This document shows positions 5,384-13,538 of a DNA stretch of 16,687 nt, in pieces (within the stretch, counting starts at the first letter, position 1; each line of letters opens with the position of its first letter). The stretch comes from JBEKZQ01 sp049509675 (GTDB taxonomy: Bacteria; Planctomycetota; Planctomycetia; Pirellulales; Thermoguttaceae), in contig JBEKZQ010000077.1 of the NCBI GenBank assembly GCA_049509675.1, positions 1 through 16,687 on the forward strand. The letters are read 5' to 3'. Below the pieces are notes generated by a model. That model was not told the origin of the DNA, did no database searches, and saw only the letters and a program-made list of their open reading frames with translations. The position numbers and the translations under genes are program-made.

Positions 5384-5458
5384 GGGGACAGGTCCATGTT
5401 TTCGGCCATCGTCGATTCGCAAAACCGCGCTTTCTAGCCGAAAAATGGACCAGTCCCC
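5384..5458. repeat. 75-bp MITE-like element with GGGGAC terminal inverted repeats
   Basis: The left arm is GGGGACAGGTCCATG then TTTTCGGC (5384-5406). The right arm is GCCGAAAAATGGAC then CAGTCCCC (5437-5458). The arms are complementary except for one mismatch and one extra base, around a 30-base centre. The outer flanks (GGCCGG/CCGGCC) also partly pair. As RNA it would fold into one long hairpin on either strand. I believe GGGGAC...GGTCCAT repeats are common between planctomycete genes, but that is from memory. Confidence 0.75.
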
Positions 5459-5471
5459 GGCCCGTGAACGG

Positions 5472-6095
5472 TTACCCTTTCGCAATCTTGATTTGCCTGA
5501 CGGCCGACGCGAACCCCCAGGCAAGCACCGCCATGAGGATCGGGAAACAAACGTAGAACGTCGCTTGCGTGAGTTCCAGGCCGAACGGATCGGCGTTGGA
5601 TCGCAAGTGGTTCCTCAGATAATCCCAAAACAGACTGGGGTGATGGGCGAGATACTCCTCGCTGGCGGCCTCGGCGACGAACGTGAAACCCAGGATGTTG
5701 ACGATGCTTGCCACACCCATCAGGTAGAGCGCCGGCAAGAAGCTCTTCGCGCCGCTGTCGTGTCCCAAGTGGAACAGCCGCAGGACAAGGGCCAGGGCGA
5801 ACAGGATCGTCGCGATCGGGTAGAAAGGCACCGCCATCTTGATGTCGGCCATGATGTCCGGGTTGAGCAGCAGAAGCCCGATCAGCACGACCATCGCCAG
5901 AACGACATCCGCGAACACGACCGTGGTCAACCTCCACAGTTCCACGGACACCCGCAGCGAGAGGTGCTTTTCGAGCGCGCGGTAGTAGCCCTGCGCCAGG
6001 GCGAGCCCCAAGGCCAGCATCCCCAGCAGGATCGAGATGTTCAGCAGCGTTTGAAAGGTCCAGATCTCCAGGGCCTTTGTGACATCATGTTCCAT
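5472..6095 (-). CDS. Five-segment integral membrane protein of unknown function
   Basis: 207-residue inner-membrane protein that I do not recognise. Hydrophobic segments lie at about 16-36, 57-78, 90-110, 118-140 and 176-198, with a charged linker (141-170) and a short basic C-terminal tail (RQIKIAKG). Isolated charged residues (Asp63; Arg106 and His109 in LVLRLFHLGHD) lie in or next to membrane segments and could be functional. The ATG at 6095 has a GGAG site 8 bases upstream and starts only 18 bases after the GH172 stop, so the two genes are probably co-transcribed. No signal peptide, transporter signature or redox motif is visible. Confidence 0.75.
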   Translation of the reverse strand: MEHDVTKALEIWTFQTLLNISILLGMLALGLALAQGYYRALEKHLSLRVSVELWRLTTVVFADVVLAMVVLIGLLLLNPDIMADIKMAVPFYPIATILFALALVLRLFHLGHDSGAKSFLPALYLMGVASIVNILGFTFVAEAASEEYLAHHPSLFWDYLRNHLRSNADPFGLELTQATFYVCFPILMAVLAWGFASAVRQIKIAKG

Positions 6096-6113
6096 GATTT
6101 GTCTCCAAATGAA

Positions 6114-7310
6114 CTACTTCATTGGCCGGGCAAGGACCAGCGGCTTGATGGCCAGGCTTTCATGGCTTGGCAGCGGCGGGAACTTCGCGTGCGGCTCGGC
6201 CTGGTACCAGTAGGCCACCGAGGCGATGTCATCCTCCAGCGGCAGGTAGCGTCCGCCCGACTGCCAGCCAAGGGCTTGGATGGTCACTTTCAGATCCTTC
6301 TGGAAGCGGACCGGGTCGACGATGTGCCAGCGGTACAGGCCGAACCGCTGGCCCGGCACGTAAGCCACGTCGGGAGGCAACACCTGGGCCAGGCCGGTGT
6401 AGGGCGTGCTGAAGGTCTGGTAGCGGTGGGTCTCCTGGTTCTCGAAGTTGTACGAACCGCAGAAGTAGTCCTCGGTGCCGGTGCCGCAGATGGTGGGAAA
6501 CTGCTTGTCGCCGTCGAAGAAGAACTTGATTTCGCCTTCGCCCCACCAGCCGGGACTGTGGACTTCCCACGCCAGGTACGTGCCCACGTAGTGGCCGCGG
6601 CCGCGAACGCCGTCGAGGATCGTGTAGACGCTCTTGGCCGCCAGCTTGTTCACGCGGCGGAACTGGGCGTGGAAACAGGCCGCGTCCGCCGGCACCTCGC
6701 CCAGCGTGTAGTTGATCTGGTAGTAGAGCGTCATGTCCCGCTCATCGCGGTTCTCCAGGGTGATCCTGGCCTTCTTGTGGAAGGGCATGGTCCAGTAACA
6801 GTTAAACGCGCTGCCCGGGTTCACGCACACCGGCAGCGAGTTGATCTGGCAGTACTTGCCCCATCCGCAGGCGAAGAAATCGCCCAAGGGCGCCTCGACC
6901 GACGGATCGGTCTCGCCGTCCCAGTAGAAACGCAGGATGAACGAGCGGTTCCGATCCAGCGGCGCCGGGGTCATCCATATCTGGCGGATGGCGCCGGGGC
7001 CGTCGATGTCGGCCAGCGTGAAGGTGGTTCGGGCCTTGATTGCGACCGAGGGGGAGATTTTCCAGCCGCGGCCCAACTCCCGCGCCGCGCCCTGCCCGGT
7101 GCCCTCCGTGGCCATGCCTGCCCGGCCCTTCTCGCCCGCAAAATTCTCCGGGCTGATCGATCGCGACTGGGCGTCCGACAGGCGGTGCAGGTTCCCCAGG
7201 TTCAAGTCGAGGCCGTTGAAGCCGCCCGGCGCTTGGGGCGTTTGGGCCCGCAGAAGTCCGCATCCCAAGAGACCTGCCACAACCAATCCAATCTTAATCA
7301 TCCGACGCAT
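6114..7310 (-). CDS. Secreted DUF2961 / GH172-family glycoside hydrolase
   Basis: 398-residue exported protein of the DUF2961 family, now GH172, where characterised members act on fructofuranosyl or arabinofuranosyl linkages; the substrate here cannot be read from sequence. Diagnostic segments: STFTLADIDGPGAIRQIW-like strand (about 94-112), RFYWDGE then PSVEAPLGDFF (127-146), WWGEGEIKFFFDGD (255-268) and GTGTEDYFCGSYNFE (276-290), which holds the conserved acidic residues expected at the active site. The N-terminus has a signal sequence; LLGC (14-17) could be a lipobox, but RAQ (21-23) would also allow ordinary cleavage. AGGA precedes the ATG at 7310, and a sigma-70-like promoter lies at 7378-7406. 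A membrane protein follows after 18 bases, suggesting a polysaccharide-use role at the cell surface (inference). Confidence 0.88.
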   Translation of the reverse strand: MRRMIKIGLVVAGLLGCGLLRAQTPQAPGGFNGLDLNLGNLHRLSDAQSRSISPENFAGEKGRAGMATEGTGQGAARELGRGWKISPSVAIKARTTFTLADIDGPGAIRQIWMTPAPLDRNRSFILRFYWDGETDPSVEAPLGDFFACGWGKYCQINSLPVCVNPGSAFNCYWTMPFHKKARITLENRDERDMTLYYQINYTLGEVPADAACFHAQFRRVNKLAAKSVYTILDGVRGRGHYVGTYLAWEVHSPGWWGEGEIKFFFDGDKQFPTICGTGTEDYFCGSYNFENQETHRYQTFSTPYTGLAQVLPPDVAYVPGQRFGLYRWHIVDPVRFQKDLKVTIQALGWQSGGRYLPLEDDIASVAYWYQAEPHAKFPPLPSHESLAIKPLVLARPMK

Positions 7311-7377
7311 GGGCTTTTCCTTTCATCGCTGTGGGTCAAGACGCCGGCCCCACCGAAGCGGCCGGGAACTGCAAACC

Positions 7378-7406
7378 GTTATAGCCTCGATGCCCCGCCA
7401 CTTCAA
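7378..7406 (-). promoter_or_regulatory. Sigma-70-like promoter of the GH172 unit
   Basis: On the minus strand TTGAAG (7406-7401), a 17-base spacer, and TATAAC (7383-7378). The start codon at 7310 would follow a leader of about 60 bases. Confidence 0.5.
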
Positions 7407-7489
7407 GCGACTCGCTGGCGCGGCCAGGTGTACTGCTGCGCAGGGTCGGCGGAGGAAAGGCCCGTCAACGAGCCTGTTTGCCGTCATCT

Positions 7490-10414
7490 TCAAGTCTCGG
7501 CGCCCGCGCGCTCCAGGTTCAACGCCAGGAGCCTTGCCAACAGATCCTCGTCCGAGATGCCGGGGTCCCAACCGTAGGCGGCGAATACCGCCTCGTCGAG
7601 CTTCTTGTGGGCCAGGGCGAGCCAGGCCGGGCGCTGGTTGTAGAGATTCGTCAGGGTCCGCTTGCTAAGGCTCGCGGCGCAGTCGGGGTCCTTGGGCACG
7701 GTGCGGGGCCAGCGGACCGTGCCGACGCCGCGGTCCCCCTCTCCCTCCGGGCCAGGGCCGGGGCGAGGGCGGACTGTGGCCGGATCGATATACCGCGCCC
7801 ACGGCCCATCCACCGAGCCGGGAAACTCCAGCACTTCCGTCTTGGTCCACTCCGGCGGATTCAGCCAGCGACAACGCAGGTCGTCCAACTCCTTCGCAGC
7901 ACGAGCGATGACTACCTCGTGCTCTGCCGTTGGCTCGAGGAGCGGGAAGGTCTCGAAGCATGTGGTAGGGGTATAGCGGGGGCGAGTCTCAAGTTGCGTT
8001 CCCTGCCGAAGCGCCCAAATTTCATGGATGCGCGAATGAAGGAGACCGAAGAAGCAATCGTCGCACCGCGCGAAGGCAACTAATTGTCCGTCAACTATGG
8101 TGTGCGGCTCGACCCAAGTGAAGATCCGGTACTTTGCAACGCGAGGCGTCACTATGTATCGTGGCAAACGCGCTATCGCCGCGCGCAGATTCGGCGCGGT
8201 TTCACCGTGAATCCACCACCTTTCCCGTCTTCGTTGTCTGCGCATCTCATCGCGTTCAGGCTTTACGCGGGCGAGAACCAACGAGTACGGTCCCTCGAAA
8301 AGCGCGGCGATTTCAACGGCAATATCTACTCCGAAGTCAACAATCCACATCCGGCGCGGCTGTGCCAACACGTCGCGGCCATTGATCCAAGGCTTAAGCA
8401 CCTGTGAGTTCGGTCGTGGGCCCACGTTGGGCATTGCCAATAGGTGTCTTGCGTCCTGGTCGGTGATGTCAAATGAGCCGAATTTGAACCCGCCAACGAA
8501 CCCGATCCCCTTGTTTTCTGGAAGACGGTGAGCCGAGGTAAGATCGGATTCCGAAGTCAGGTTCGCATTGATCGTATGAACCGGGCGGCCATCCAACTCC
8601 TTCTGTTCTTGCTCGCCATTGTCAAAGCCGATCAGCGAGACGTGAACATTGGCACCCTCAAGAACCCAGTCCTGATCGGATATTGCAAAGAAAGTTCCGC
8701 CGCTGTTGTTGATCGCCTTAAGCACTTCCCGATTCTTGCCCCCACGGATTCCTTGTGTGGCGAGGAGTCCTGCGCGTTTGCACTTGTCCTGATCAATTGC
8801 CCTACGCGCCTTCTCGAACCAATAACAACAGATATCGCTTTGGTTCGACACCGCACTGCCATAGAGCCGGAATAGTGCGTCCACGTAATCATGCCCAAGG
8901 CTCGCGCGCAGCTTACTGTAACCCAAGAACGGCGGGTTGCCCACGATGAATTCCGCCTCGGGCCACTCGGGCTCCTTCGGATTGTCCGGGTCGGAAAGGT
9001 CCAGAATCGCGTCCATGCAGCGGATGCTCTCAATCGGCGACAGCACCGGATGGTCGGGCATCTTGAAGCCGTTGTGGTGCATCCACTGCAGGTAGCCGAT
9101 CCAGATCACCACCTGCGCAAGCTGCTGGGCATAGGTGTTGATCTCCAGGCCGTGCAGTTGCGCGGGATTCACCTGGGGAACCAGCGACAGGCCGCGGTCG
9201 GCCGCGTAGGCGACCACTTCCTTCTCCAAGTCCAGGAGCATGTGGATTGCCACGTAGAGGAAATTGCCGGAGCCGCAGGCCGGGTCGAGAACGGCGACGT
9301 GCGCCAGCCGCTCGATGAAGTCGAGGATCGCGCGGTCGAACGCCTTGCGCTGGGGCGATGCCTTGCCGCCCCGCGCCCGGCTGGCCTTGACCACCTTGGG
9401 CCAAAGCTCATCCTCGCAACGTCGCTTGACCTCCTGCCATTCTCGGCGGAGCGGCGCGAGCAGCACCGGGGTCAGGAGGGTTTCGATGTCCTGGCGGCTG
9501 GTGTAATGCGCGCCGATCTGCGAGCGCTTGCTCGGATCGAGGGTCCGCTCGAAGAGGGTGCCGAAGATCGACGGCTCGACGCTGGCCCAATCGTACTCAT
9601 TGATGTTGGCCAGCGCGTTGATTTCCTGGACCGTAAGGGGAATCACGTCCGTATCGTCGAACAAACCGCCGTTGAACCAAAGAATTGTCTCGGTGCCGAA
9701 GTCGCCGCCCCGGGACATGGCCGCGAAGAGGTTCTCCAGGCGGCGTTTGAGCATGGCCGGGTTCGCCTTGGCGGTTTCCAACAGGCGGCCGAAGAGCCCC
9801 GGCGGCAACAGGCCCGTGTCGTCGCCGAACATGCAGAACATGAGCTTCATCAGGAAGTGGGCGGCCCGCAGCGGCTCGATCCCCTTGTCGCGCATGCCGT
9901 CGGCCAGCTTGGCAAACCGTTGGGCCGCCTCCACCGTGATCGTCTCGCTGGTGATGCCGGGCCGCAGGGCCTCGGGGGCGGTGAATACGTTGCGCAGCAC
10001 CTCGAAGTTTGCTGGGTCGGCCAGCCCGGCGAGGTCGAAGACGTAAACGTGCTTGCTGGTGTTGGGGAAATTGGTGTGGACCTCGAAGCGGTCCATGTCG
10101 CAGACGATGAGCAGGTACGGGTTTTCCAGGGCCTCGCGGTAGAGGAGGAGTTGCTTATAGGCTTCCTTGAGGTCCTTGTGCTTGCCCTTGTATTCCCAGC
10201 CGAAGTGGCCGCGCATCCAGACGTCGGCCCAGCCCTTCTTGTCTTCGGTGGTTTCCACGCCTTTCTCGAAGGTGTACCAGGCGCCATCGGGGTCGGCCTC
10301 GGCCGGCTTGGGCTGGCCCAGCAGTTCGCACAGGTCAAGGAAATGCTGCTGGCAGGCGCTGCGTTCAGAGAGCGTGACGCGCTGCCACTTGGCGATGAAC
10401 TGCTGAGGGGTCAT
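7490..10414 (-). CDS. MmeI-like single-chain restriction-modification enzyme (type IIL)
   Basis: 974-residue bifunctional endonuclease and adenine methyltransferase, predicted to bind a specific site, methylate one strand and cut nearby unmodified DNA. The N-terminal nuclease domain has D64-x9-E74-x-K76 (WADVW...WEYKGK), the same spacing as the MmeI PD-(D/E)xK site. A helical linker follows, then AHYTSRQDIETLL (about 301-313), motif I LDPACGSGNFLY (375-386) and motif IV VGNPPF (490-495). The target-recognition region is about 600-830 and a C-terminal domain follows. It appears intact and needs no partner genes. ATG 10414 fits the family N-terminus (MTPQQFIAKW) though no ribosome site is clear; upstream in-frame ATGs exist. 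Residues about 878-910 form a Pro/Gly/Arg-rich insertion coded by two small repeats (7695-7770). Bases about 8040-8900, coding the TRD side, are visibly less GC-rich than the rest. Confidence 0.88.
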   Translation of the reverse strand: MTPQQFIAKWQRVTLSERSACQQHFLDLCELLGQPKPAEADPDGAWYTFEKGVETTEDKKGWADVWMRGHFGWEYKGKHKDLKEAYKQLLLYREALENPYLLIVCDMDRFEVHTNFPNTSKHVYVFDLAGLADPANFEVLRNVFTAPEALRPGITSETITVEAAQRFAKLADGMRDKGIEPLRAAHFLMKLMFCMFGDDTGLLPPGLFGRLLETAKANPAMLKRRLENLFAAMSRGGDFGTETILWFNGGLFDDTDVIPLTVQEINALANINEYDWASVEPSIFGTLFERTLDPSKRSQIGAHYTSRQDIETLLTPVLLAPLRREWQEVKRRCEDELWPKVVKASRARGGKASPQRKAFDRAILDFIERLAHVAVLDPACGSGNFLYVAIHMLLDLEKEVVAYAADRGLSLVPQVNPAQLHGLEINTYAQQLAQVVIWIGYLQWMHHNGFKMPDHPVLSPIESIRCMDAILDLSDPDNPKEPEWPEAEFIVGNPPFLGYSKLRASLGHDYVDALFRLYGSAVSNQSDICCYWFEKARRAIDQDKCKRAGLLATQGIRGGKNREVLKAINNSGGTFFAISDQDWVLEGANVHVSLIGFDNGEQEQKELDGRPVHTINANLTSESDLTSAHRLPENKGIGFVGGFKFGSFDITDQDARHLLAMPNVGPRPNSQVLKPWINGRDVLAQPRRMWIVDFGVDIAVEIAALFEGPYSLVLARVKPERDEMRRQRRRERWWIHGETAPNLRAAIARLPRYIVTPRVAKYRIFTWVEPHTIVDGQLVAFARCDDCFFGLLHSRIHEIWALRQGTQLETRPRYTPTTCFETFPLLEPTAEHEVVIARAAKELDDLRCRWLNPPEWTKTEVLEFPGSVDGPWARYIDPATVRPRPGPGPEGEGDRGVGTVRWPRTVPKDPDCAASLSKRTLTNLYNQRPAWLALAHKKLDEAVFAAYGWDPGISDEDLLARLLALNLERAGAET
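7695..7723. repeat. Inverted repeat inside the MmeI-like gene
   Basis: GGCACGGT (7695-7702) and ACCGTGCC (7716-7723) are perfect complements around a 13-base loop. It is coded in frame as part of the low-complexity segment near the C-terminus, adjacent to the repeat at 7735-7770. Confidence 0.65.
7735..7770. repeat. CCCTCTCCC...GGGCGAGGG dispersed repeat inside the MmeI-like gene
   Basis: CCCCCTCTCCCTCCGGGCC followed by AGGGCCGGGGCGAGGGC resembles the widespread bacterial intergenic repeat with CCCTCTCCC and GGGxGAGGG arms. Here it is read in frame as the Pro/Gly/Glu-rich run RPRPGPGPEGEGDRG. Confidence 0.6.
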
Positions 10415-10465
10415 GGCACGGATCGGGAACGTCGAGAATACCTGGACATGGCCGGGAAAAACTCC

Positions 10466-10471
10466 AGTATA
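10466..10471 (-). promoter_or_regulatory. Possible -10 box of the MmeI-like gene
   Basis: TATACT on the minus strand, 51 bases before the start codon. No convincing -35 box lies 16-18 bases upstream, so support is weak. Confidence 0.25.
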
Positions 10472-10560
10472 CGCACCGCGGCGCCTTTTCGACATAACCC
10501 CCACCGGCGGGTGCAACTTTTGAAGGTGCGCATTTTTCAGCGCCGTCCGGGCGGGAAGCG

Positions 10561-10606
10561 AATCACGAAAACCCGAAAGGACGAAAGCCCGAATCGAAAA
10601 CAATGA
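10561..10606. repeat. CGAAA-rich short-period repeat in a divergent intergenic region
   Basis: CGAAAACC, CGAAAGGA, CGAAAGCC and CGAATCGAAAAC follow one another with a period of about 7-9 bases. The divergent gap between the MmeI-like and propeller genes (10415-10750) contains this array, the two possible promoter regions and no gene that I can support. Confidence 0.6.
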
Positions 10607-10705
10607 TTTTCGCGACAAGAATATGGGTGGACGGGAAAATGGAGGTCTTGATGAAAGAGCAAGGCGGTTTGCAGTTGGCCGCGACATCCCACGCGCCGGG
10701 CATGG

Positions 10706-10727
10706 TATGATGATGAGTGTTCATCAT
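10706..10727 (+). promoter_or_regulatory. Possible -10 box and leader hairpin before the propeller gene
   Basis: TATGAT (10706-10711) resembles a -10 box, with a partial -35 (GCGACA, 10681-10686) at a long 19-base spacing. Overlapping it, ATGATGA-gtgt-TCATCAT (10710-10727) is a perfect 7-bp inverted repeat that could be an operator. The start codon lies 23 bases further on. Confidence 0.35.
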
Positions 10728-10750
10728 GTCGGTCAAAAAAGGCAGGACTC

Positions 10751-13327
10751 ATGCTTTCGGTGGTTCGTCTCGGCGTTGGAACGGTCGTGGCGGTGCTTGC
10801 GTCCGCCGGCCTCGCGCTTGCGGCCGATCCTTCGGCGGCGGAGGCGACGGCGGCTTTCCCGGCCGGAGACGGCCTGGCCGTGGAGGTCGGTGCGACCGAT
10901 CCCGCTTTCCTGAGTTCCTTGACGAACCATGGGAAGCGCCTGGTGCATGGACTGGCCTTGGACGATGCCGCCCGGGATGAAGTGCGGGCGGGGTTGATCG
11001 CGTTCAACGCACATCCGCTGGCGAGCGTAGCCACTTGGCATGGCGCCCCGCGTCTGCCTTATGCGGACCGGCTGGTGAACCTGCTGATCTTGGATCGCGA
11101 TGCACTGGCCGCAAAGGCTCCTTCGGCAGAGGAGTGCAATCGCGTGGTCGCGCCGGGAGGGGCGATCCTGGCCCGCACCAGGGGCGCTTGGAAGCTGACG
11201 GGCGCGGCACGTCCGGCGGGCTTCGCCGATTGGACTCATTTCGACGGCGGCCCGGATGGAAACGCGGTCAGCGCGGATGCGGAGGCGACCGGGCTTCACG
11301 GGCTGCAATGGATCGACAACGTGCGCGAGGTGCGCTGGCAGAAGACGGGGCCGCACGGGGGCGACCAGGGCAACATGCGGATTCTGGGCCGGTACGCCGT
11401 CATTGACATGCACGTCCGCCCGATGGACAAGGACCCCAAGTTCGCGCCCCGCGTCTTTCTGGAATGCCGGGACGTCAACAACGGCCTGCTGATCTGGCAG
11501 AAGCCACGCCAGGGCGAGATGTCCAACAAGCGCTGGGCGTTGGCGGTGGGCGAGGGCATGTGCTTCACCTGGATGACGGAAGAGGGCCGCCTGACGGCTT
11601 TCGATTTGGCGACAGGCAAGGAAGTGCGGACGTATCCGGGTTCCGAGATCCAACCCTATGTGCAGGTGGGGCGGAGAGACAAGAAGCTCTATTCCCAGAA
11701 GGGACTCCAAGGCGACAACCACTGGGTGCGCGTGGCCGGGAAGACCGTTCTGGCAAATGGCAATGGGCCGCTCCAGGCCTGGTCGATGGACGGCAAACCG
11801 CTGTGGAGCTTCGTTAAGGAAGGCCAGCGCCTGGAACTGCCTGCGGTGGATGAGCAACGCAATGTCGTGTACGGGTTGATGATCGAGAACCAGCCGGTGA
11901 ACGAGTGGGGCTTCGGTCCCATGACGTGGCAGCGCTGGCCGAACAGCAATTGCGTCAAGTCCATCGTCGCGCTGGACCTGGCCACGGGGGCGAAGAAGTG
12001 GGAGAACAGCGAGGTCGCTTCTCGAAACTCCGGCTATGAGAATCGAGAGGGTCCGGTGCGCACGTCCTTCGGCCAGTTGCTGGCCGCCGACGATTACCTG
12101 GTGGCCACCAGTAATTCCTGTATCTCCGGTGGGAACATCACCTTGGCTGCCAGCCTGAATGCGGCCACGGGCAAGACGCTTCAATTCAACCCCAGGGCCT
12201 TCGACAAGAGGGGCAAAGGGGGCCGCCACGAAACCGTCGCGGGACTTTACAATGCCGTTTACCGCGACGGTCTGGTCTACCTGATGGGCTCTGGAAGCAT
12301 TTGGTGCTTCAATCCGAAGTCGGGAGAAGTCAAGGAGGTTTTCGACCTCCCCTGGAACGGGCGCTGCTACAAGCCGATCGCGACCAAGGAGATGTTCCTC
12401 GTGGGGCAGACTGCGTTCCTGGGGAGGGATTTCGGCGGCGAGATGTTCTCGATGGCGCGTTCGGGCTGCGCCAATTCGGCCGTTCCCGGCGCCGGCCTGA
12501 TCCTCTTTGGTCCACATCTCTGCGCCTGCGTCACGCACTTTGACGGCTATTTCGCCAGCACCTCGCGCCCCGCGCCGCCTCCGCTTCCCGAAGCACAACG
12601 TCTGCTGAAGGGAACCGACCGGCCTGCGCGCCTCCCGGCTCCGCGCCCCCCGTCCCCGGCCCGGAGCCTGATCCCGGAGAGCTGGCCCTGGTTCACCATA
12701 TCCGAACCGGTCAAGCCCGAGACCGTGGAGAAAGCCGGCTGGATTTTTCGAGTCGATCCGCAGGCGCACCGCATCGAGGCCGGCAACGGCGGCGACAAGT
12801 GGGCCTACGTCGCGGACGCGCGCATCGGGTTGGATTTCGCGGTCGTGGCGGAAAGGGTCGTCATCGGTACGCACGACGGCTGGGTGCATGGCCTCGACCT
12901 GAAGACGGGCGCGTTGAAGTGGCGCTACCTCGCCGCTCCGGCCCATCGCCTGATCATCGCCAACGGGATGTTGACCTCCGCCTGGCCGGTCTTCGGTGTC
13001 GCGGAATTGGCAAACGGACAGGTCGTCGCCAGCGCCGGGACGCACGTGGAACTGGACGGCGGCGTCCGAGTCGTGGCCCTGAAGGCCGATGACGGGGCGC
13101 TGCTCTGGGCGAAGACGATCACCAAGAGCACCTCCAAGATTCTCCCCGGCGGGAAGGGCTCCCGGATCGTGGAGCACTCCTTGATCAACGCCGCGCCCGC
13201 CGTGGCCGGGGGCAAGGTGGTCATCGATGGCGGCGCCCACCTGGGCCGCTTGGAGTTCGATCCGAGCGAGCCCGGGGCGAGCATCTGCAAGCGCCTCAGC
13301 GAGAAGCCCCCGGGGAAGAATCGCTAA
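10751..13327 (+). CDS. Secreted PQQ-like beta-propeller protein with vestigial methyltransferase-like N-terminal part
   Basis: 858-residue exported protein. It has a signal peptide (about 1-25, cleavage near ALAA/D). A region at about 55-150 contains LPYADRLVNLLILD and CNRVVAPGGAILARTRGAW, like the late strands of a Rossmann methyltransferase but without a SAM-binding glycine loop. WTHFDGGPDGNAVS (161-174) then leads into the propeller. Blades with PQQ-like signatures include TEEGRLTAFDLATGKEV, SIWCFNPKSGEV, GWVHGLDLKTGALKWRY and VRVVALKADDGALLWAK. This architecture is recurrent in planctomycetes; enzymatic activity is unproven, and no cytochrome CxxCH motif is present, so a quinoprotein dehydrogenase role is not supported. 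A Pro-rich linker lies at about 612-640. GGCAGGA precedes the ATG. It is a monocistronic gene between a divergent RM gene and a convergent helicase. Confidence 0.85.
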   Translation: MLSVVRLGVGTVVAVLASAGLALAADPSAAEATAAFPAGDGLAVEVGATDPAFLSSLTNHGKRLVHGLALDDAARDEVRAGLIAFNAHPLASVATWHGAPRLPYADRLVNLLILDRDALAAKAPSAEECNRVVAPGGAILARTRGAWKLTGAARPAGFADWTHFDGGPDGNAVSADAEATGLHGLQWIDNVREVRWQKTGPHGGDQGNMRILGRYAVIDMHVRPMDKDPKFAPRVFLECRDVNNGLLIWQKPRQGEMSNKRWALAVGEGMCFTWMTEEGRLTAFDLATGKEVRTYPGSEIQPYVQVGRRDKKLYSQKGLQGDNHWVRVAGKTVLANGNGPLQAWSMDGKPLWSFVKEGQRLELPAVDEQRNVVYGLMIENQPVNEWGFGPMTWQRWPNSNCVKSIVALDLATGAKKWENSEVASRNSGYENREGPVRTSFGQLLAADDYLVATSNSCISGGNITLAASLNAATGKTLQFNPRAFDKRGKGGRHETVAGLYNAVYRDGLVYLMGSGSIWCFNPKSGEVKEVFDLPWNGRCYKPIATKEMFLVGQTAFLGRDFGGEMFSMARSGCANSAVPGAGLILFGPHLCACVTHFDGYFASTSRPAPPPLPEAQRLLKGTDRPARLPAPRPPSPARSLIPESWPWFTISEPVKPETVEKAGWIFRVDPQAHRIEAGNGGDKWAYVADARIGLDFAVVAERVVIGTHDGWVHGLDLKTGALKWRYLAAPAHRLIIANGMLTSAWPVFGVAELANGQVVASAGTHVELDGGVRVVALKADDGALLWAKTITKSTSKILPGGKGSRIVEHSLINAAPAVAGGKVVIDGGAHLGRLEFDPSEPGASICKRLSEKPPGKNR

Positions 13328-13330
13328 GGC

Positions 13331-13497
13331 GGATTATTCATGTAGGGTGGGTCAAGGTCGCGCAAGTTATGGTGGGTCTCGCAAACCGACCAACCGTTGC
13401 GCAGCGCTGTGTGACGAAGCGGTAAGTTGATAAGCGACCGATGACCCACCAGAACCACGGTTTGCTCGACGCCACCCTACACTTTATGAATGATCCG
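13331..13497. mobile_element. MITE-like element with GTAGGGTGG/CCACCCTAC ends
   Basis: The left end, GGATTATTCAT + GTAGGGTGG (13331-13350), is complementary to the right end, CCACCCTAC + 5 bases + ATGAATGATCC (13472-13497), apart from the spacer and one base. Internal inverted pieces include GCAAACCG (13381-13388)/CGGTTTGC (13458-13465) and GGTGGGTC/GACCCACC. It is about 167 bp, has no gene, and fills most of the gap between two convergent genes. GTAGGGTGGGTC-type repeats are widespread in bacteria. It may serve as a bidirectional terminator by folding. Confidence 0.7.
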
Positions 13498-13538
13498 GGT
13501 GAAAGCAACCCCGAAGCAAACCTCGCGGCCGCGGTTGC

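Noticed and set aside
5070..7577. Long forward open frame of 835 codons
   Set aside because: It runs antisense through the ferredoxin, membrane-protein and GH172 genes, is low-complexity in amino-acid makeup, and has no family motifs. It is a GC-driven shadow.
8891..10606. Long forward open frame of 571 codons
   Set aside because: Antisense to the MmeI-like gene, whose motifs are unambiguous; no recognisable domain.
10733..13240. Leftward open frame of 835 codons
   Set aside because: Antisense to the propeller gene, which has a signal peptide, ribosome site and blade motifs.
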